NCBI GenBank assembly: GCA_020634455.1
Contig: JACKBQ010000002.1
Coordinates: 682,001-746,000 of the forward strand
DNA from: Ardenticatenaceae bacterium
GTDB lineage: Bacteria > Chloroflexota > Anaerolineae > Promineifilales > Promineifilaceae
Direction of reading: 5' to 3'
DNA: 64,000 bases
In this document: piece after piece, positions 45,511 to 54,201 of the stretch
Layout of the letters: each line of letters opens with the position of its first letter
How positions within the stretch are numbered: the stretch's first letter is position 1
Program-made: the position numbers and the translations under genes
The notes under the pieces: generated by a model
What the model saw: the letters and a program-made list of their open reading frames with translations, nothing else
Told to the model about the DNA's origin: nothing
The model's database searches: none

Positions 45511-46425
45511 ATGAAATTATCTATTGTGATTGTAAGCTGGAACACGAGGGATTTGCTGGAGGCGTGCCTGAATTCGGTGTATGCGTTTCCCCCGGAACGG
45601 CCGTTTGACGTGTGGGTCGTAGACAACAAATCCAAAGATGATACGGTGGCGATGGTGCGGCAGAAGTTCCCACAGGTGGAGCTGATTGCCAGTGAAGAAA
45701 ATTTGGGCTTTGCCGGGGGCAATAATCGAGCCATTCCCCATTGCCAGGGTGACTATGTGCTGCTATTAAACCCAGATACGGAAGTGAAGCCAGGGGCGCT
45801 GGAAGCGCTCATTGAATTTATGGATGCCCACCCGGAAGCTGGTGCGGCTGGCTCTCGTTTGTTAAATGCGGATGGCACCTTGCAGCCTTCTTGCCATCCC
45901 CGACCGACCCTGAGCCGTGAATTTTGGCGCATGTTTTACCTGGATGCGATACGGCCGTATGGCAGTTACGACATGAGCAAATGGGATGTAACCCAGCCGC
46001 GTGAAGTAGATGTGCTGATGGGCGCGTCGCTGCTGGTGCGTAAAACGGTCTTGGGCACGGTTGGCCTGCTGGATGAAGGGTACTTTATGTACTCTGAAGA
46101 AGTTGATATGTGCTACCGCCTGCAAAAGGCGGGCTGGAAGCTGTTTTGGGTGCCGCAGTCGCAGGTGGTGCATTTTTGGGGACAAAGTGCCAAGCAGGTG
46201 ATGACCGAGATGTTTTTGCAGCTTTATCGCGGCAAATTGCGCTTTTTCCGCAAGCATTACAGTTGGCCGACGGTTTTCCTGTACAAGATTGTTTTGGGGT
46301 TGGCTTCATTGCTGCGTTTGGTGCTGGCTCCGTTGGTCTGGCTGCGAAAATCGGACCAGAGCGGTTACCAACTGCACATGGCGCAGCATTACGGCCGTCT
46401 CCTAATCACCCTTCCATCTATGTAA
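45511..46425 (+). CDS. GT2 glycosyltransferase, rhamnosyltransferase-like (WbbL type)
   Basis: 304 residues from the ATG at 45511, 8 bases after the sulfotransferase stop. The GT-A domain has LSIVIVSWNTRDLLEACLNSV, VVDNKSKDDT, ENLGFAGGNNRAI and the DxD in LLLNPDTEVKPGALE. DVLMGASLLVRKTVLGTVGLLDEGYFMYSEEVDMCYRL is the acceptor-site block of the WbbL/rhamnosyltransferase group. A hydrophobic C-terminal part (VFLYKIVLGLASLLRLVLAPLVW) could attach it to the membrane. The sugar transferred is a guess: rhamnose or another 6-deoxyhexose. Confidence 0.9.
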   Translation: MKLSIVIVSWNTRDLLEACLNSVYAFPPERPFDVWVVDNKSKDDTVAMVRQKFPQVELIASEENLGFAGGNNRAIPHCQGDYVLLLNPDTEVKPGALEALIEFMDAHPEAGAAGSRLLNADGTLQPSCHPRPTLSREFWRMFYLDAIRPYGSYDMSKWDVTQPREVDVLMGASLLVRKTVLGTVGLLDEGYFMYSEEVDMCYRLQKAGWKLFWVPQSQVVHFWGQSAKQVMTEMFLQLYRGKLRFFRKHYSWPTVFLYKIVLGLASLLRLVLAPLVWLRKSDQSGYQLHMAQHYGRLLITLPSM

Positions 46426-46444
46426 TGATGGTACCTCTGAAAAT

Positions 46445-46480
46445 AATCCGCAGATTACACAGATTTCGCAGATTAAAAAC
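46445..46480. repeat. CAGATTTCGCAGATT spacer repeat
   Basis: Tandem CAGATT units (CCGCAGATTACACAGATT...) in the 99-base spacer. 46459-46474 is identical to part of the element at 6506-6526. Confidence 0.75.
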
Positions 46481-46524
46481 AAATTTGTGGTTTTTGAGCA
46501 GACTTACCTACTAGCAAGGACAAA

Positions 46525-47787
46525 ATGATGCGAATTTTGTTTCTGACGCAAATTATTCCTTACCCACCCAATGCTGGCCCCCGCGTAAAAACGTGGCACG
46601 TGCTGCGCTATTTGTATGAGCGGGGGCACGATGTGACGCTGGCCTCTTTTGTGCGCGATGAGGAACGGCCGTATCTGCCCAAGCTGGATGAAGTGTGTAC
46701 GGCCGTACACACCATCCCCATCAATCGCTCCCGCGTGGCCGATGTGGGGTACTGGTTGCAAAGTCATTTGTCGGGACGGCCGTTCTTGATTGAGCGTGAT
46801 GATCTCAAAGGGATGCGCCAACTGGTGCAGCGCCTGCTGGCCGAGCAGGAATTTGACGTGGTACACGCCGACCAGCTCACGATGACCCAATATGCTCTGG
46901 ATGCCAAAAAGCCAGGTGGGGGGAAACGGCCGTACATCATCTTCGATGCCCACAACGCCACCTGGTCTATCTGGGAGCGGATGCGCCAGAACGCCCCCTG
47001 GTTCCTCAAACCCGTCTACCAAATCGAGGAAAACCGCATCAAACAGTACGAAGGGATGCTGGTAGAACAGTTTGATCACACGATGGTGGTCATTGATCCC
47101 GATAAGGATTTGCTGCTGGCTGGTGCCAAAAATGGCAATCGGACTGCTCTGGAAGGCCACATCAGCTCTATTCCCATCGCCGTGGATGCTCAGGTGCTGC
47201 AACCCATCCAACGCCAGGCCGGATCGCGCAACATTCTCACGCTAGGCACCCTCAGCTATCCGCCCAACGCCGACGGCATCCGCTGGTTTTTGCAAGAGAT
47301 TTTCCCACTGGTGCAGCAGCAGGTGCCCGATGTGACCCTCACCGTCATCGGCAAAAATCCGCCTGCCGATTTTGTGCAAATGGCTGAACAATCTGGCGGA
47401 GCGATTGAGGTGACCGGCTACGTGGATGATTTGACGCCGTACATGGAAGCCGCCGCTATGATGGTGGTGCCCGTGCGGGCTGGCAGCGGGATGCGCGTGC
47501 GCCTGCTGGAAGCGTTTGCCCGCGCCATGCCCACCGTCACCACCACCATTGGGCTTGAAGGCATTATTGCCGAGGCAGACAAGGAAATTTTGCTGGCAGA
47601 CGATCCGCAAAGCTTTGCCCAGGCGACGGTGACTTTGTTGAACGATGCGGAATTGCAGGACTCTTTGGCGGTAAACGGCCGTAAACTGGCCGAAGCCCGG
47701 TACGATTGGCGAGCCGTACTCAAGCAGATGGATGCCGTCTACGAACGCGCATCTGCCACCCCAGCGGAGGCTAAAAGCCATGCCTGA
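46525..47787 (+). CDS. GT4-like glycosyltransferase, paralogue set member 2
   Basis: 420 residues. MRILFLTQIIPYPPNAGPRVKTWHVLRYL opens the GT-B fold (the start may be the first or second Met). LGTLSYPPNADGIRWFLQEIFPLVQQQVPDVTLTVIGKNPP and VPVRAGSGMRVRLLEAFARAMPTVTTTIGLEGI match the group named in databases as PEP-CTERM/EpsH1-associated sugar transferases, although no exosortase is near. Four ACGGCCGT copies fall in its first 430 bases, the densest cluster in the window. The end overlaps the next gene by 8 bases. Confidence 0.88.
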   Translation: MMRILFLTQIIPYPPNAGPRVKTWHVLRYLYERGHDVTLASFVRDEERPYLPKLDEVCTAVHTIPINRSRVADVGYWLQSHLSGRPFLIERDDLKGMRQLVQRLLAEQEFDVVHADQLTMTQYALDAKKPGGGKRPYIIFDAHNATWSIWERMRQNAPWFLKPVYQIEENRIKQYEGMLVEQFDHTMVVIDPDKDLLLAGAKNGNRTALEGHISSIPIAVDAQVLQPIQRQAGSRNILTLGTLSYPPNADGIRWFLQEIFPLVQQQVPDVTLTVIGKNPPADFVQMAEQSGGAIEVTGYVDDLTPYMEAAAMMVVPVRAGSGMRVRLLEAFARAMPTVTTTIGLEGIIAEADKEILLADDPQSFAQATVTLLNDAELQDSLAVNGRKLAEARYDWRAVLKQMDAVYERASATPAEAKSHA

Positions 47788-49153
47788 AAAACTCAACCAA
47801 CTGCTCAAAAACCCTAAGCGCGTTCTCATGGGCATTATTGTGATTTCTGTTTTGCTGCGCGTGTTTACCGGCATTGTGTTTTACGGCAACCAGATTCAAT
47901 CGCTGCCCGGCACCTTCGACGAAGTTTCTTACCACAACCTGGCCCTGCGGGTGATGGACGGCCACGGCTTCTCTTTTGGCGAACGGTGGTGGCCCGGCAC
48001 GGCGGCCAACGAGCCAACGGCGCACTGGTCGTACCTCTACACGGGCTTTCTCATTGTGATCTACTCGATTTTTGGGCCTGCCCCACTGCTGGCGCGGATT
48101 TTGCAAGGCATTGTGGTGGGGATTGTGATGCCCTGGCTGCTGTACCGGCTCGCTTTTCGCATTTTTGCCCCGCAAACGCGCGGCGAAAGTATGTTTGTGT
48201 ACCAGCCAGCCGTAGCGCGGGCGCAGCAGATTGCCCTGCTGGCGGCCGCCATTGGCGCAGTGTACATCTACTTTTTTTACTACACCGCCGCGCTCATTAC
48301 CGAAGGATTTTACATTTCTGGCATTTTGTGGGTGTTTGATACGGCCGTATCCATCACCCAAACCGCGCAGGTAAAAACCAAACAGTGGGCAGTTTTAGGG
48401 CTGGCTTTAGGCATAACCATCTTGCTGCGGCAGCTATTTTTGCTGTTCATGCCCTTCTTGTTGCTCTGGCTGTGGTGGGCTAAACGGCCGCGCCTCACTA
48501 GCTTTGTGCTGCCTGTCGCTCTGGTCGTCCTCATGATCGCTCCCTGGACGGTGCGCAACTATTTGGCGTTTGACCAAATTGTGCCGTTGAACACCAATTC
48601 CGGCTTTGCCTTCTTTTGGGGTAACCACCCCCGCTATGGCACCCAGTTCATTCCCATTTTGCCCTCTGGCGAATATTACCGCATGATTCCCGAAGAGCTG
48701 CAAGCGCAAGGGCTAAACGAAGCGCAGATGGATTCGGCGCTGCTTTCCGAAGCGTTGAAAATCATCGCCGCCGATCCGGGGCGATACGCGCTGCTCTCGT
48801 TGAGCCGCATTTCCAGCTACTTCATGTTCTGGCCCTCTGGCGATTCTGGGATGGTAAGCAATTTGTCGCGGGTGGGCAGCTTTGGCATCTTCCTGCCATT
48901 CATGGTGTATGGCCTCTTTTTGACGCTGCGCCGTTCTTTTGCCTCTTGGGGCGAACGGCTGGCCTCGCCGCTGACGCTGTTGTACCTGTTCATGCTGGTT
49001 TACACGGGGATCCATCTGCTTACCTGGACGCTCATTCGCTACCGCATTCCGGTGGATGCGATTTTGGTCATTTTTGCCAGCTACGGCCTGCTGGATTTGG
49101 TGGAAAGGGTGTGGGCACGGCGTCGCTCGGCTGGGGTAACGGCCGTATCCTAA
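47780..49153 (+). CDS. Second GT39/ArnT-like membrane glycosyltransferase
   Basis: 457 residues from the ATG at 47780, overlapping the previous stop by 8 bases. After the first helix the loop SLPGTFDEVSYHNLALRVMDGHGFSF holds the Asp-Glu expected of this superfamily, followed by WSYLYTGFLIVIYSIFG. About eleven membrane segments and the external loop NSGFAFFWGNHPRYGTQF are visible. It should take a polyprenyl-linked sugar and add it to a glycan, lipid or protein outside. It is the counterpart of the protein at 33271 but clearly divergent from it, so the acceptors probably differ. Confidence 0.85.
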   Translation: MPEKLNQLLKNPKRVLMGIIVISVLLRVFTGIVFYGNQIQSLPGTFDEVSYHNLALRVMDGHGFSFGERWWPGTAANEPTAHWSYLYTGFLIVIYSIFGPAPLLARILQGIVVGIVMPWLLYRLAFRIFAPQTRGESMFVYQPAVARAQQIALLAAAIGAVYIYFFYYTAALITEGFYISGILWVFDTAVSITQTAQVKTKQWAVLGLALGITILLRQLFLLFMPFLLLWLWWAKRPRLTSFVLPVALVVLMIAPWTVRNYLAFDQIVPLNTNSGFAFFWGNHPRYGTQFIPILPSGEYYRMIPEELQAQGLNEAQMDSALLSEALKIIAADPGRYALLSLSRISSYFMFWPSGDSGMVSNLSRVGSFGIFLPFMVYGLFLTLRRSFASWGERLASPLTLLYLFMLVYTGIHLLTWTLIRYRIPVDAILVIFASYGLLDLVERVWARRRSAGVTAVS

Positions 49154-49163
49154 AAAGCTGCCC

Positions 49164-49246
49164 CTACCTCTGGTAACTACCCGTGTAAGGCTCTCGGTAA
49201 GGTTTGCTCAGTACCATGCAAACCAGACTGCTAGAGGTAGTTTTGT
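49164..49246 (+). terminator. Branched terminator-like structure after the GT39-like gene
   Basis: CTACCTCT (49164-49171) pairs with AGAGGTAG (49233-49240). Inside, GGTTTGC (49201-49207) pairs with GCAAACC (49218-49224). GTTTTGTTGTT follows. The remaining 49247-49371 shows nothing I can name; it should hold the leader of the next gene. Confidence 0.6.
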
Positions 49247-49371
49247 TGTTAAAAAGAAACCGGGGATAGAGTCACTTCAGCTAATCCAACGCGCACATTC
49301 TCCCCTGTAGCTGATGATCCCAACAGGCCACGCATTGTGGCTCCAACGATTGCAACTGGACAGAATCATCC

Positions 49372-50607
49372 ATGAATGTTTTGTTTATTGTGCCGTATGT
49401 ACCCAACCTTGTGCGGACACGGCCGTATAACCTCATACGCCACCTCTCTGCCAGAGGCAACCGGGTTACCGTCTTAACCGTTTGGGCCAATGAACAAGAA
49501 CAGGCCGAGCTGGCCCATCTACAAGAAATTTGTGACGAAGTCCACGCTGCCCCCATGCCCCTGTGGCACTCCCTGCTTAACAGCGTCCTGGCGCTGCCTA
49601 ATCGCAAAAAACCGCTGCAAAGCGTTTATTCCTGGAAGCCAGAACTGGCAAACCAGCTCAATGGCGCTGCCAGCAGCTTCGATGTGGTTCACGTTGAGCA
49701 TCTGCGCGGCTCTCGGTACGGGCTGCATTTCAAAACCAACTCAACGCTACCAGTCGTTTGGGATAGCGTAGACTGCATTACCCATCTGTTTCGCCAGGCC
49801 GCCACGCAAAGCAAAAGCCTCAAGGGGCGGTTCCGCAGTTGGCTAGACCTGGAACGCACGGCACATTACGAAGGGTGGCTACTGGACAAGTTTAACCACG
49901 TTTTGGTGACCTCACCGGTGGATCGCGAAGCTTTGTTGGGCTTAACACCAGCGGGTAGTGTGCCCGCACCCATTTCTGTGGTGGGTAACGGGGTAGATGT
50001 GGAACATTTTAGCCCAGACCCCAGCGTAAAACGGGAACCCGCGACGCTGGTCATCAGCGGCAAGATGAGCTACCACGCCAACGTGACCATGACATTGCAT
50101 CTGGTCAACGAGATTATGCCTCACGTTTGGCAGCAGCGACCAGAGGCCAAGCTCATGATTGTGGGCAAAGACCCCACGCGCGAAATTCAGGCTCTAGCCG
50201 ATCATCCGAACATTGAAGTAACCGGTACGGTTCCGGCATTGCCCCCTTATTTGCAAAGAGCAACGGTGGCGGTGGCACCTATCACTTACGGCGCAGGTAT
50301 CCAGAACAAAATTTTAGAAGCGATGAGCTGCGGCACCCCGATGGTTACCACACCGCACGCCGTGTCTGCCCTGTGCATTGAGCCAGGGCGAGATTTGCTG
50401 GTGGCCGACGACTCGGAAAGTTACGCCCAGGCGATACTTTCCATTTTGGATAGCCCAGAGAAGCAAGAAGTGTTGGGGAGAAACGGCCGTACGTACGTAG
50501 AGCAATATCATCACTGGCCCAACGTGGCTGGTCGCCTGGAAACAATCTATGCTGAGGCAATCGCCACATCTATGCCCCAATCATCACGCACCCTCGGCAA
50601 GCAGTAA
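49372..50607 (+). CDS. GT4-like glycosyltransferase, paralogue set member 3
   Basis: 411 residues. MNVLFIVPYVPNLVRTRPYNLIRHLSARGNRV, then ISGKMSYHANVTMTLHLVNEIMPHVWQQRPEAKLMIVGKDP and VAPITYGAGIQNKILEAMSCGTPMVTT show the same motif order as the proteins at 42056 and 46525. It follows a terminator-like structure and has a 218-base upstream spacer, so it may start a second transcription unit that continues into the heptose genes. Donor unknown; a heptosyl donor is worth considering because of the next two genes. Confidence 0.88.
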   Translation: MNVLFIVPYVPNLVRTRPYNLIRHLSARGNRVTVLTVWANEQEQAELAHLQEICDEVHAAPMPLWHSLLNSVLALPNRKKPLQSVYSWKPELANQLNGAASSFDVVHVEHLRGSRYGLHFKTNSTLPVVWDSVDCITHLFRQAATQSKSLKGRFRSWLDLERTAHYEGWLLDKFNHVLVTSPVDREALLGLTPAGSVPAPISVVGNGVDVEHFSPDPSVKREPATLVISGKMSYHANVTMTLHLVNEIMPHVWQQRPEAKLMIVGKDPTREIQALADHPNIEVTGTVPALPPYLQRATVAVAPITYGAGIQNKILEAMSCGTPMVTTPHAVSALCIEPGRDLLVADDSESYAQAILSILDSPEKQEVLGRNGRTYVEQYHHWPNVAGRLETIYAEAIATSMPQSSRTLGKQ

Positions 50608-50632
50608 CAAGAATTCTTGGAGTACAGAAATC

Positions 50633-51610
50633 ATGATTATTATTCAAACCCCTTTGCGCGTGAGTTTGTTTGGTGGGGGTACCGATTTTCCATCTTACTA
50701 TTTAGAGCATGGCGGCTGTGTTCTCTCCTCTGCCATTGACAAATATATTTTCGTCACCATCAAAAAGCGTTTCGATGACAAGTTGCGCATTGGCTACACC
50801 CGCACAGAAATGATTGACCATGTTGATGAGATCAACCATGAACTTATCCGCGAAGCCATGCGCCTTACCGGTATTGAAAAAGGGGTAGAAATCACCACTA
50901 TGGGTGATATTCCCGATCAGGGTTCCGGCCTTGGGTCGTCCAGCACGGTGACTGTTGGCGCTCTCCATGCTATGTACGCCTACAAAAAAGAACTGGTACT
51001 CACAGAGCGCCTGGCTCAAGAAGCGTGCTGCATCGAGCGGGAAATCCTGGGCAAGCCAATTGGCATTCAGGACCAATACATTGCGGCTTATGGTGGCTTG
51101 CGCTTTATGGAATTCACTACTGGCGGTGAGGTGGTAACGCACCGGCTGGAACTGAACGAGCGGACGATGCGCCGCCTGAGCGATAACTTGCTGCTCTTTT
51201 TTACAGGCGTCACCCGCAAAGCCGACACTATCCTGAAAGAGCAAAAAACCAATATTAAAGACAAACTCGCGATTTTGTCGGAGATGAAGCAAATTGCGCA
51301 TGTCGCTTGCGACGAAATCCAAAAAGAGAATATTGATGCGGTGGGCACGTTGCTGCACGAAAGCTGGTTGTTAAAAAAGCAGCTTGCCAGCCAAATCAGC
51401 AACAGTGCGCTGGATGATATGTACGAGACGGCGCGTAAAGCGGGAGCTATCGGTGGCAAAATTTCTGGTGCGGGGGGTGGTGGCTTTTTGCTGCTTTATG
51501 TGCCGCGTGGTCAGCAAGAACATGTGCGGGATGCACTTAAGGATTTTCAGGAGTATCCATTTACCTTGGGGCAGGATGGCAGCAAGGTTATTTTTGATTA
51601 CCAACGCTAA
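50633..51610 (+). CDS. hddA: GHMP kinase, D-glycero-alpha-D-manno-heptose 7-phosphate kinase-like
   Basis: 325 residues from the ATG at 50633 (TTGGAG 8 to 14 bases before); the longer frame begins within the previous gene. The start IIIQTPLRVSLFGGGTDFPSYYLEHGG is the sugar-binding start of HddA-type kinases, the ATP loop is DQGSGLGSSSTVTVGALHAM, and motif 3 is GGKISGAGGGGFLLLYV. HddA phosphorylates heptose 7-phosphate at C1 in the GDP-heptose route. The next gene encodes a GmhA-like isomerase, which gives strong support. L-fucose kinase-like activity is the main alternative. Confidence 0.87.
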   Translation: MIIIQTPLRVSLFGGGTDFPSYYLEHGGCVLSSAIDKYIFVTIKKRFDDKLRIGYTRTEMIDHVDEINHELIREAMRLTGIEKGVEITTMGDIPDQGSGLGSSSTVTVGALHAMYAYKKELVLTERLAQEACCIEREILGKPIGIQDQYIAAYGGLRFMEFTTGGEVVTHRLELNERTMRRLSDNLLLFFTGVTRKADTILKEQKTNIKDKLAILSEMKQIAHVACDEIQKENIDAVGTLLHESWLLKKQLASQISNSALDDMYETARKAGAIGGKISGAGGGGFLLLYVPRGQQEHVRDALKDFQEYPFTLGQDGSKVIFDYQR

Positions 51611-51658
51611 ATTTTTATCTAAAAATCGTTTGATAAACGGTAAGAATGGGGGTGTACT

Positions 51659-52246
51659 ATGAGTATCGTACAGAAATATTTTGCAGATTTGAAAGATACG
51701 ATTGATTTATTGGAGGAGGCTCCAATAGAAACGGCCGTATCCACACTACACAATGCACGTTTAAATGAAAAACAGATATTTGTCATGGGCAATGGCGGCA
51801 GCGCTTCTACTGCCACGCACTTTGTGTGTGACCTGAACAAAAACACACGCGCCAATTGGTTGCCTCACTTCCGCCTGATTGGCCTTACCGACAACATGGC
51901 CATTTTTGCAGCTTACGCCAACGACGAAGGATACGAGAACGTTTTTGTAAAACAGTTGGCTAACTTTTTGCGACCCGGTGATGTGGTCGTTGGCATTTCT
52001 GCCAGCGGCAACTCTGAAAACGTACTCCGTGCCATTCAATATGCCAACGAGACCGGTGAGAACACAACCATTGGCTTAACCGGCTTCTCTTCAGGTAAAC
52101 TAGGCCCAATGGTTGATATTCATATGCACGTGCCCAGTGACAACATTGAACAAGTGGAAGATTTGCACCTTGTATTAGCGCATCTCATGACAACCGCGCT
52201 CAAGAAAAAGGTGCAAGACGAAAAGCCTGTTCAGCTACAAATGTGA
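51659..52246 (+). CDS. gmhA: SIS-domain sedoheptulose-7-phosphate isomerase-like protein
   Basis: 195 residues, the GmhA length. The phosphosugar loop [22 protein letters not shown] and the later [20 protein letters not shown] are the SIS signatures, and [18 protein letters not shown] holds the C-terminal Glu-Asp-His cluster typical of GmhA. It would convert sedoheptulose 7-phosphate to D-glycero-D-manno-heptose 7-phosphate, the substrate of the HddA-like kinase just upstream. Start is at the ATG after GGGGGTGT. A strong terminator lies 67 bases after the stop and closes the unit. Confidence 0.85.
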   Translation: MSIVQKYFADLKDTIDLLEEAPIETAVSTLHNARLNEKQIFVMGNGGSASTATHFVCDLNKNTRANWLPHFRLIGLTDNMAIFAAYANDEGYENVFVKQLANFLRPGDVVVGISASGNSENVLRAIQYANETGENTTIGLTGFSSGKLGPMVDIHMHVPSDNIEQVEDLHLVLAHLMTTALKKKVQDEKPVQLQM

Positions 52247-52313
52247 TCAAGCTGGTCTTGACTAACCTGACATTGTGTCAATACATCGCAACAAGCATTG
52301 TATCCATTGACAG

Positions 52314-52343
52314 AGCAATACGGGAAGTCCCCGTATTGCTTTT
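52314..52343 (+). terminator. Strong terminator after the gmhA-like gene
   Basis: AGCAATACGGG pairs perfectly with CCCGTATTGCT over a 5-base loop, followed by TTTT. It separates the heptose genes from the BY-kinase gene. The BY-kinase promoter must lie in 52344-52481, where TATACT (near 52426) is a possible -10 but no clear -35 is seen. Confidence 0.9.
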
Positions 52344-52481
52344 GCATGTTTTGTAAAGTTGTACAAAGTATTCCGCCTGAATGGTGTATTTAAGTGTCGC
52401 ACTCAGGTGCTTGAAAAATGCGTTATACTAATGGTGGCATTTTTGAACCTCGTAATCTAGTAATTGTAATAGGAATGCGCA

Positions 52482-54143
52482 ATGGAAATTGATATTAGAG
52501 AATATTTAGCCCCTTTAAGAAAATGGTGGTGGATGATTGCGGTTACAACGTTTGTTGCGGCCATCGCCAGCTTTTTCGCCACTCGTCAACAGGTTCCCGT
52601 CTACCGTTCCTACACACGTTTGGCCATTGGCAACTACCTGGAGTCTACAGACGTTAGCAATAACGACTTTTCTACCACGCGCCAATTAGCCACGGCTTAT
52701 GTAGAAATTGCTAACCAGCCTGGTTTTAGCCGTGATGCGGCGTTGGCGTTAGGCCTGGATGCGCTGCCCAGAGACATTGATATTCGACAGGTGAATGACA
52801 CCAACTTTGTAGACATTACCGTAACCGACACGGATCCTGTTCGGTCTATGGCAGTCGCTGCTGAATTGGCCCGACAGCTTTCCTTGCGTACCCCTACTGG
52901 CCAGGATAGTGGTGACCAGGAGTTTGTGGCTGGCTTGCTAGCGGATTATCAAGCTAAGATCGAAGACACCCAGGATCAAATTGCGACAAAAGAAGAAGAA
53001 ATTGGGGAACTCATTAGCGCACGGGATATTTCTGTGGCTACGGGTGAACTGAATACATTGGAGAATAACCTGCAAAATTTGACGCAGCGGTATACTGAAT
53101 TACTTTCTTTAACACAAGAGGGCGCTACAAACTCTGTGCAAATTGTTGATCCGGCTACAGAAGGTACTTTGGTAAACAGCAACAGTATTATTTCTGTGAT
53201 TACTGCGGCGGGTATAGGATTTGTTCTGTCCGCTTCTGCGGCGTATTTGCTGGAGTATCTAGATGACACGATTAAAACGCCAGATCAGGTAATGAAGCTA
53301 GGCAATTTGCCCACTTTGGCTGGTATTGCCCATATCAACAGCGATGATGACAGCAAGCTCATCACGATCTCTGATCCCAGGTCGCCTACTTCGGAGGCCT
53401 ACCGGGTATTGCGGACTGCGATTCAGTTTTCGGTTGTGGATAAAACCAACTCTATTTTGCTCATGACGAGTGGGGTGCCTTCTGAGGGCAAGAGTACGAC
53501 TGCTGGTAACCTGGCGGTGGTGTTGGCTCAGGCGGGCAACAATGTTTTGGTAATTGATGGCGATTTAAGACGGCCGTCTCAGCACAATGTCTTCAAGCTG
53601 CCCAATAAACGAGGCGTTACCAGCTTGCTGTTGAAGCTAAATGTGGATGATTCTGATATTGAAATTCGGAATCTGGTTGAAGACACCATCCAGCCTACCC
53701 AGGTAGATGGTTTGCAAATTATGACCTGTGGCCCTGTGCCGCCAAATCCTTCAGAAATGTTAGGCTCTGCCAAAATGCGGCGTTTGTTGGATGTGCTGGA
53801 TAAGCAGTTTGATTTTGTCATTGTGGATAGCCCGCCTGTACTGTCTGTGACGGATGCGGCCGTTTTGGGTGCATTGGCAGGTATAACGCTGATAGTGGTG
53901 CGGGCTAACAAGAGTCGCAAGGATGAGTTTAAGCAAGTGATTGAACGCCTGGTAGATGTCAATTCGCACCTTGCCGGGGTTGTTTTGAACTCCCTCAAAT
54001 CTGGCAGTGAAGGGCATAATTTCTATTATTACTACAAAGATCCATATTACACTTACGGCGACGAACCTGATAAAGATTCTGGTGAGCCAAAAAGCAAGCT
54101 GCGCAAACGATTCCTGCGTGGCCAGGAAGCTGTGCAATCCTAG
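52482..54143 (+). CDS. Wzz/BY-kinase fusion (chain-length regulator with tyrosine autokinase)
   Basis: 553 residues. The Wzz part starts MEIDIREYLAPLRKWWWMI with a first helix, an external coiled-coil region (about 145-210) and a second helix (ISVITAAGIGFVLSASAAYLLEY). The kinase follows: Walker A VPSEGKSTTAGNLA, A' VLVIDGDLRRPS and B FVIVDSPPVLSVTDA. A Tyr cluster near the C-terminus (NFYYYYKDPYYTYGD) is the probable autophosphorylation site. Such fusions control the length and export of Wzy-made polymers. It has its own spacer after a terminator, and a bidirectional terminator follows. Confidence 0.94.
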   Translation: MEIDIREYLAPLRKWWWMIAVTTFVAAIASFFATRQQVPVYRSYTRLAIGNYLESTDVSNNDFSTTRQLATAYVEIANQPGFSRDAALALGLDALPRDIDIRQVNDTNFVDITVTDTDPVRSMAVAAELARQLSLRTPTGQDSGDQEFVAGLLADYQAKIEDTQDQIATKEEEIGELISARDISVATGELNTLENNLQNLTQRYTELLSLTQEGATNSVQIVDPATEGTLVNSNSIISVITAAGIGFVLSASAAYLLEYLDDTIKTPDQVMKLGNLPTLAGIAHINSDDDSKLITISDPRSPTSEAYRVLRTAIQFSVVDKTNSILLMTSGVPSEGKSTTAGNLAVVLAQAGNNVLVIDGDLRRPSQHNVFKLPNKRGVTSLLLKLNVDDSDIEIRNLVEDTIQPTQVDGLQIMTCGPVPPNPSEMLGSAKMRRLLDVLDKQFDFVIVDSPPVLSVTDAAVLGALAGITLIVVRANKSRKDEFKQVIERLVDVNSHLAGVVLNSLKSGSEGHNFYYYYKDPYYTYGDEPDKDSGEPKSKLRKRFLRGQEAVQS

Positions 54144-54167
54144 GATTAATTCTTGTTTGAAAAATGT

Positions 54168-54201
54168 AGCCCGATGAGCCAAAAGGCCATCGGGCTTTTT
54201 T
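54168..54201. terminator. Bidirectional terminator between convergent genes
   Basis: AGCCCGATG (54168-54176) pairs with CATCGGGCT (54188-54196), and GCC/GGC can extend it inside; TTTTTT follows on the plus strand. It lies between the BY-kinase gene and the convergent gmhB-like gene and ends exactly at the stop of the latter. On the minus strand the run upstream of the stem is GTTTGAAAAATG, so it may serve both strands. Confidence 0.85.

Noticed and set aside
46525..47787. Exosortase/PEP-CTERM system suggested by the glycosyltransferase type
   Set aside because: No exosortase gene and no PEP-CTERM tail was seen; the C-terminal helices of the BNR proteins lack a PEP motif.
52247..52481. Small RNA or riboswitch before the BY-kinase
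   Set aside because: Only a normal terminator of the upstream gene and a short AT-rich leader are visible; no known riboswitch pattern recognised.
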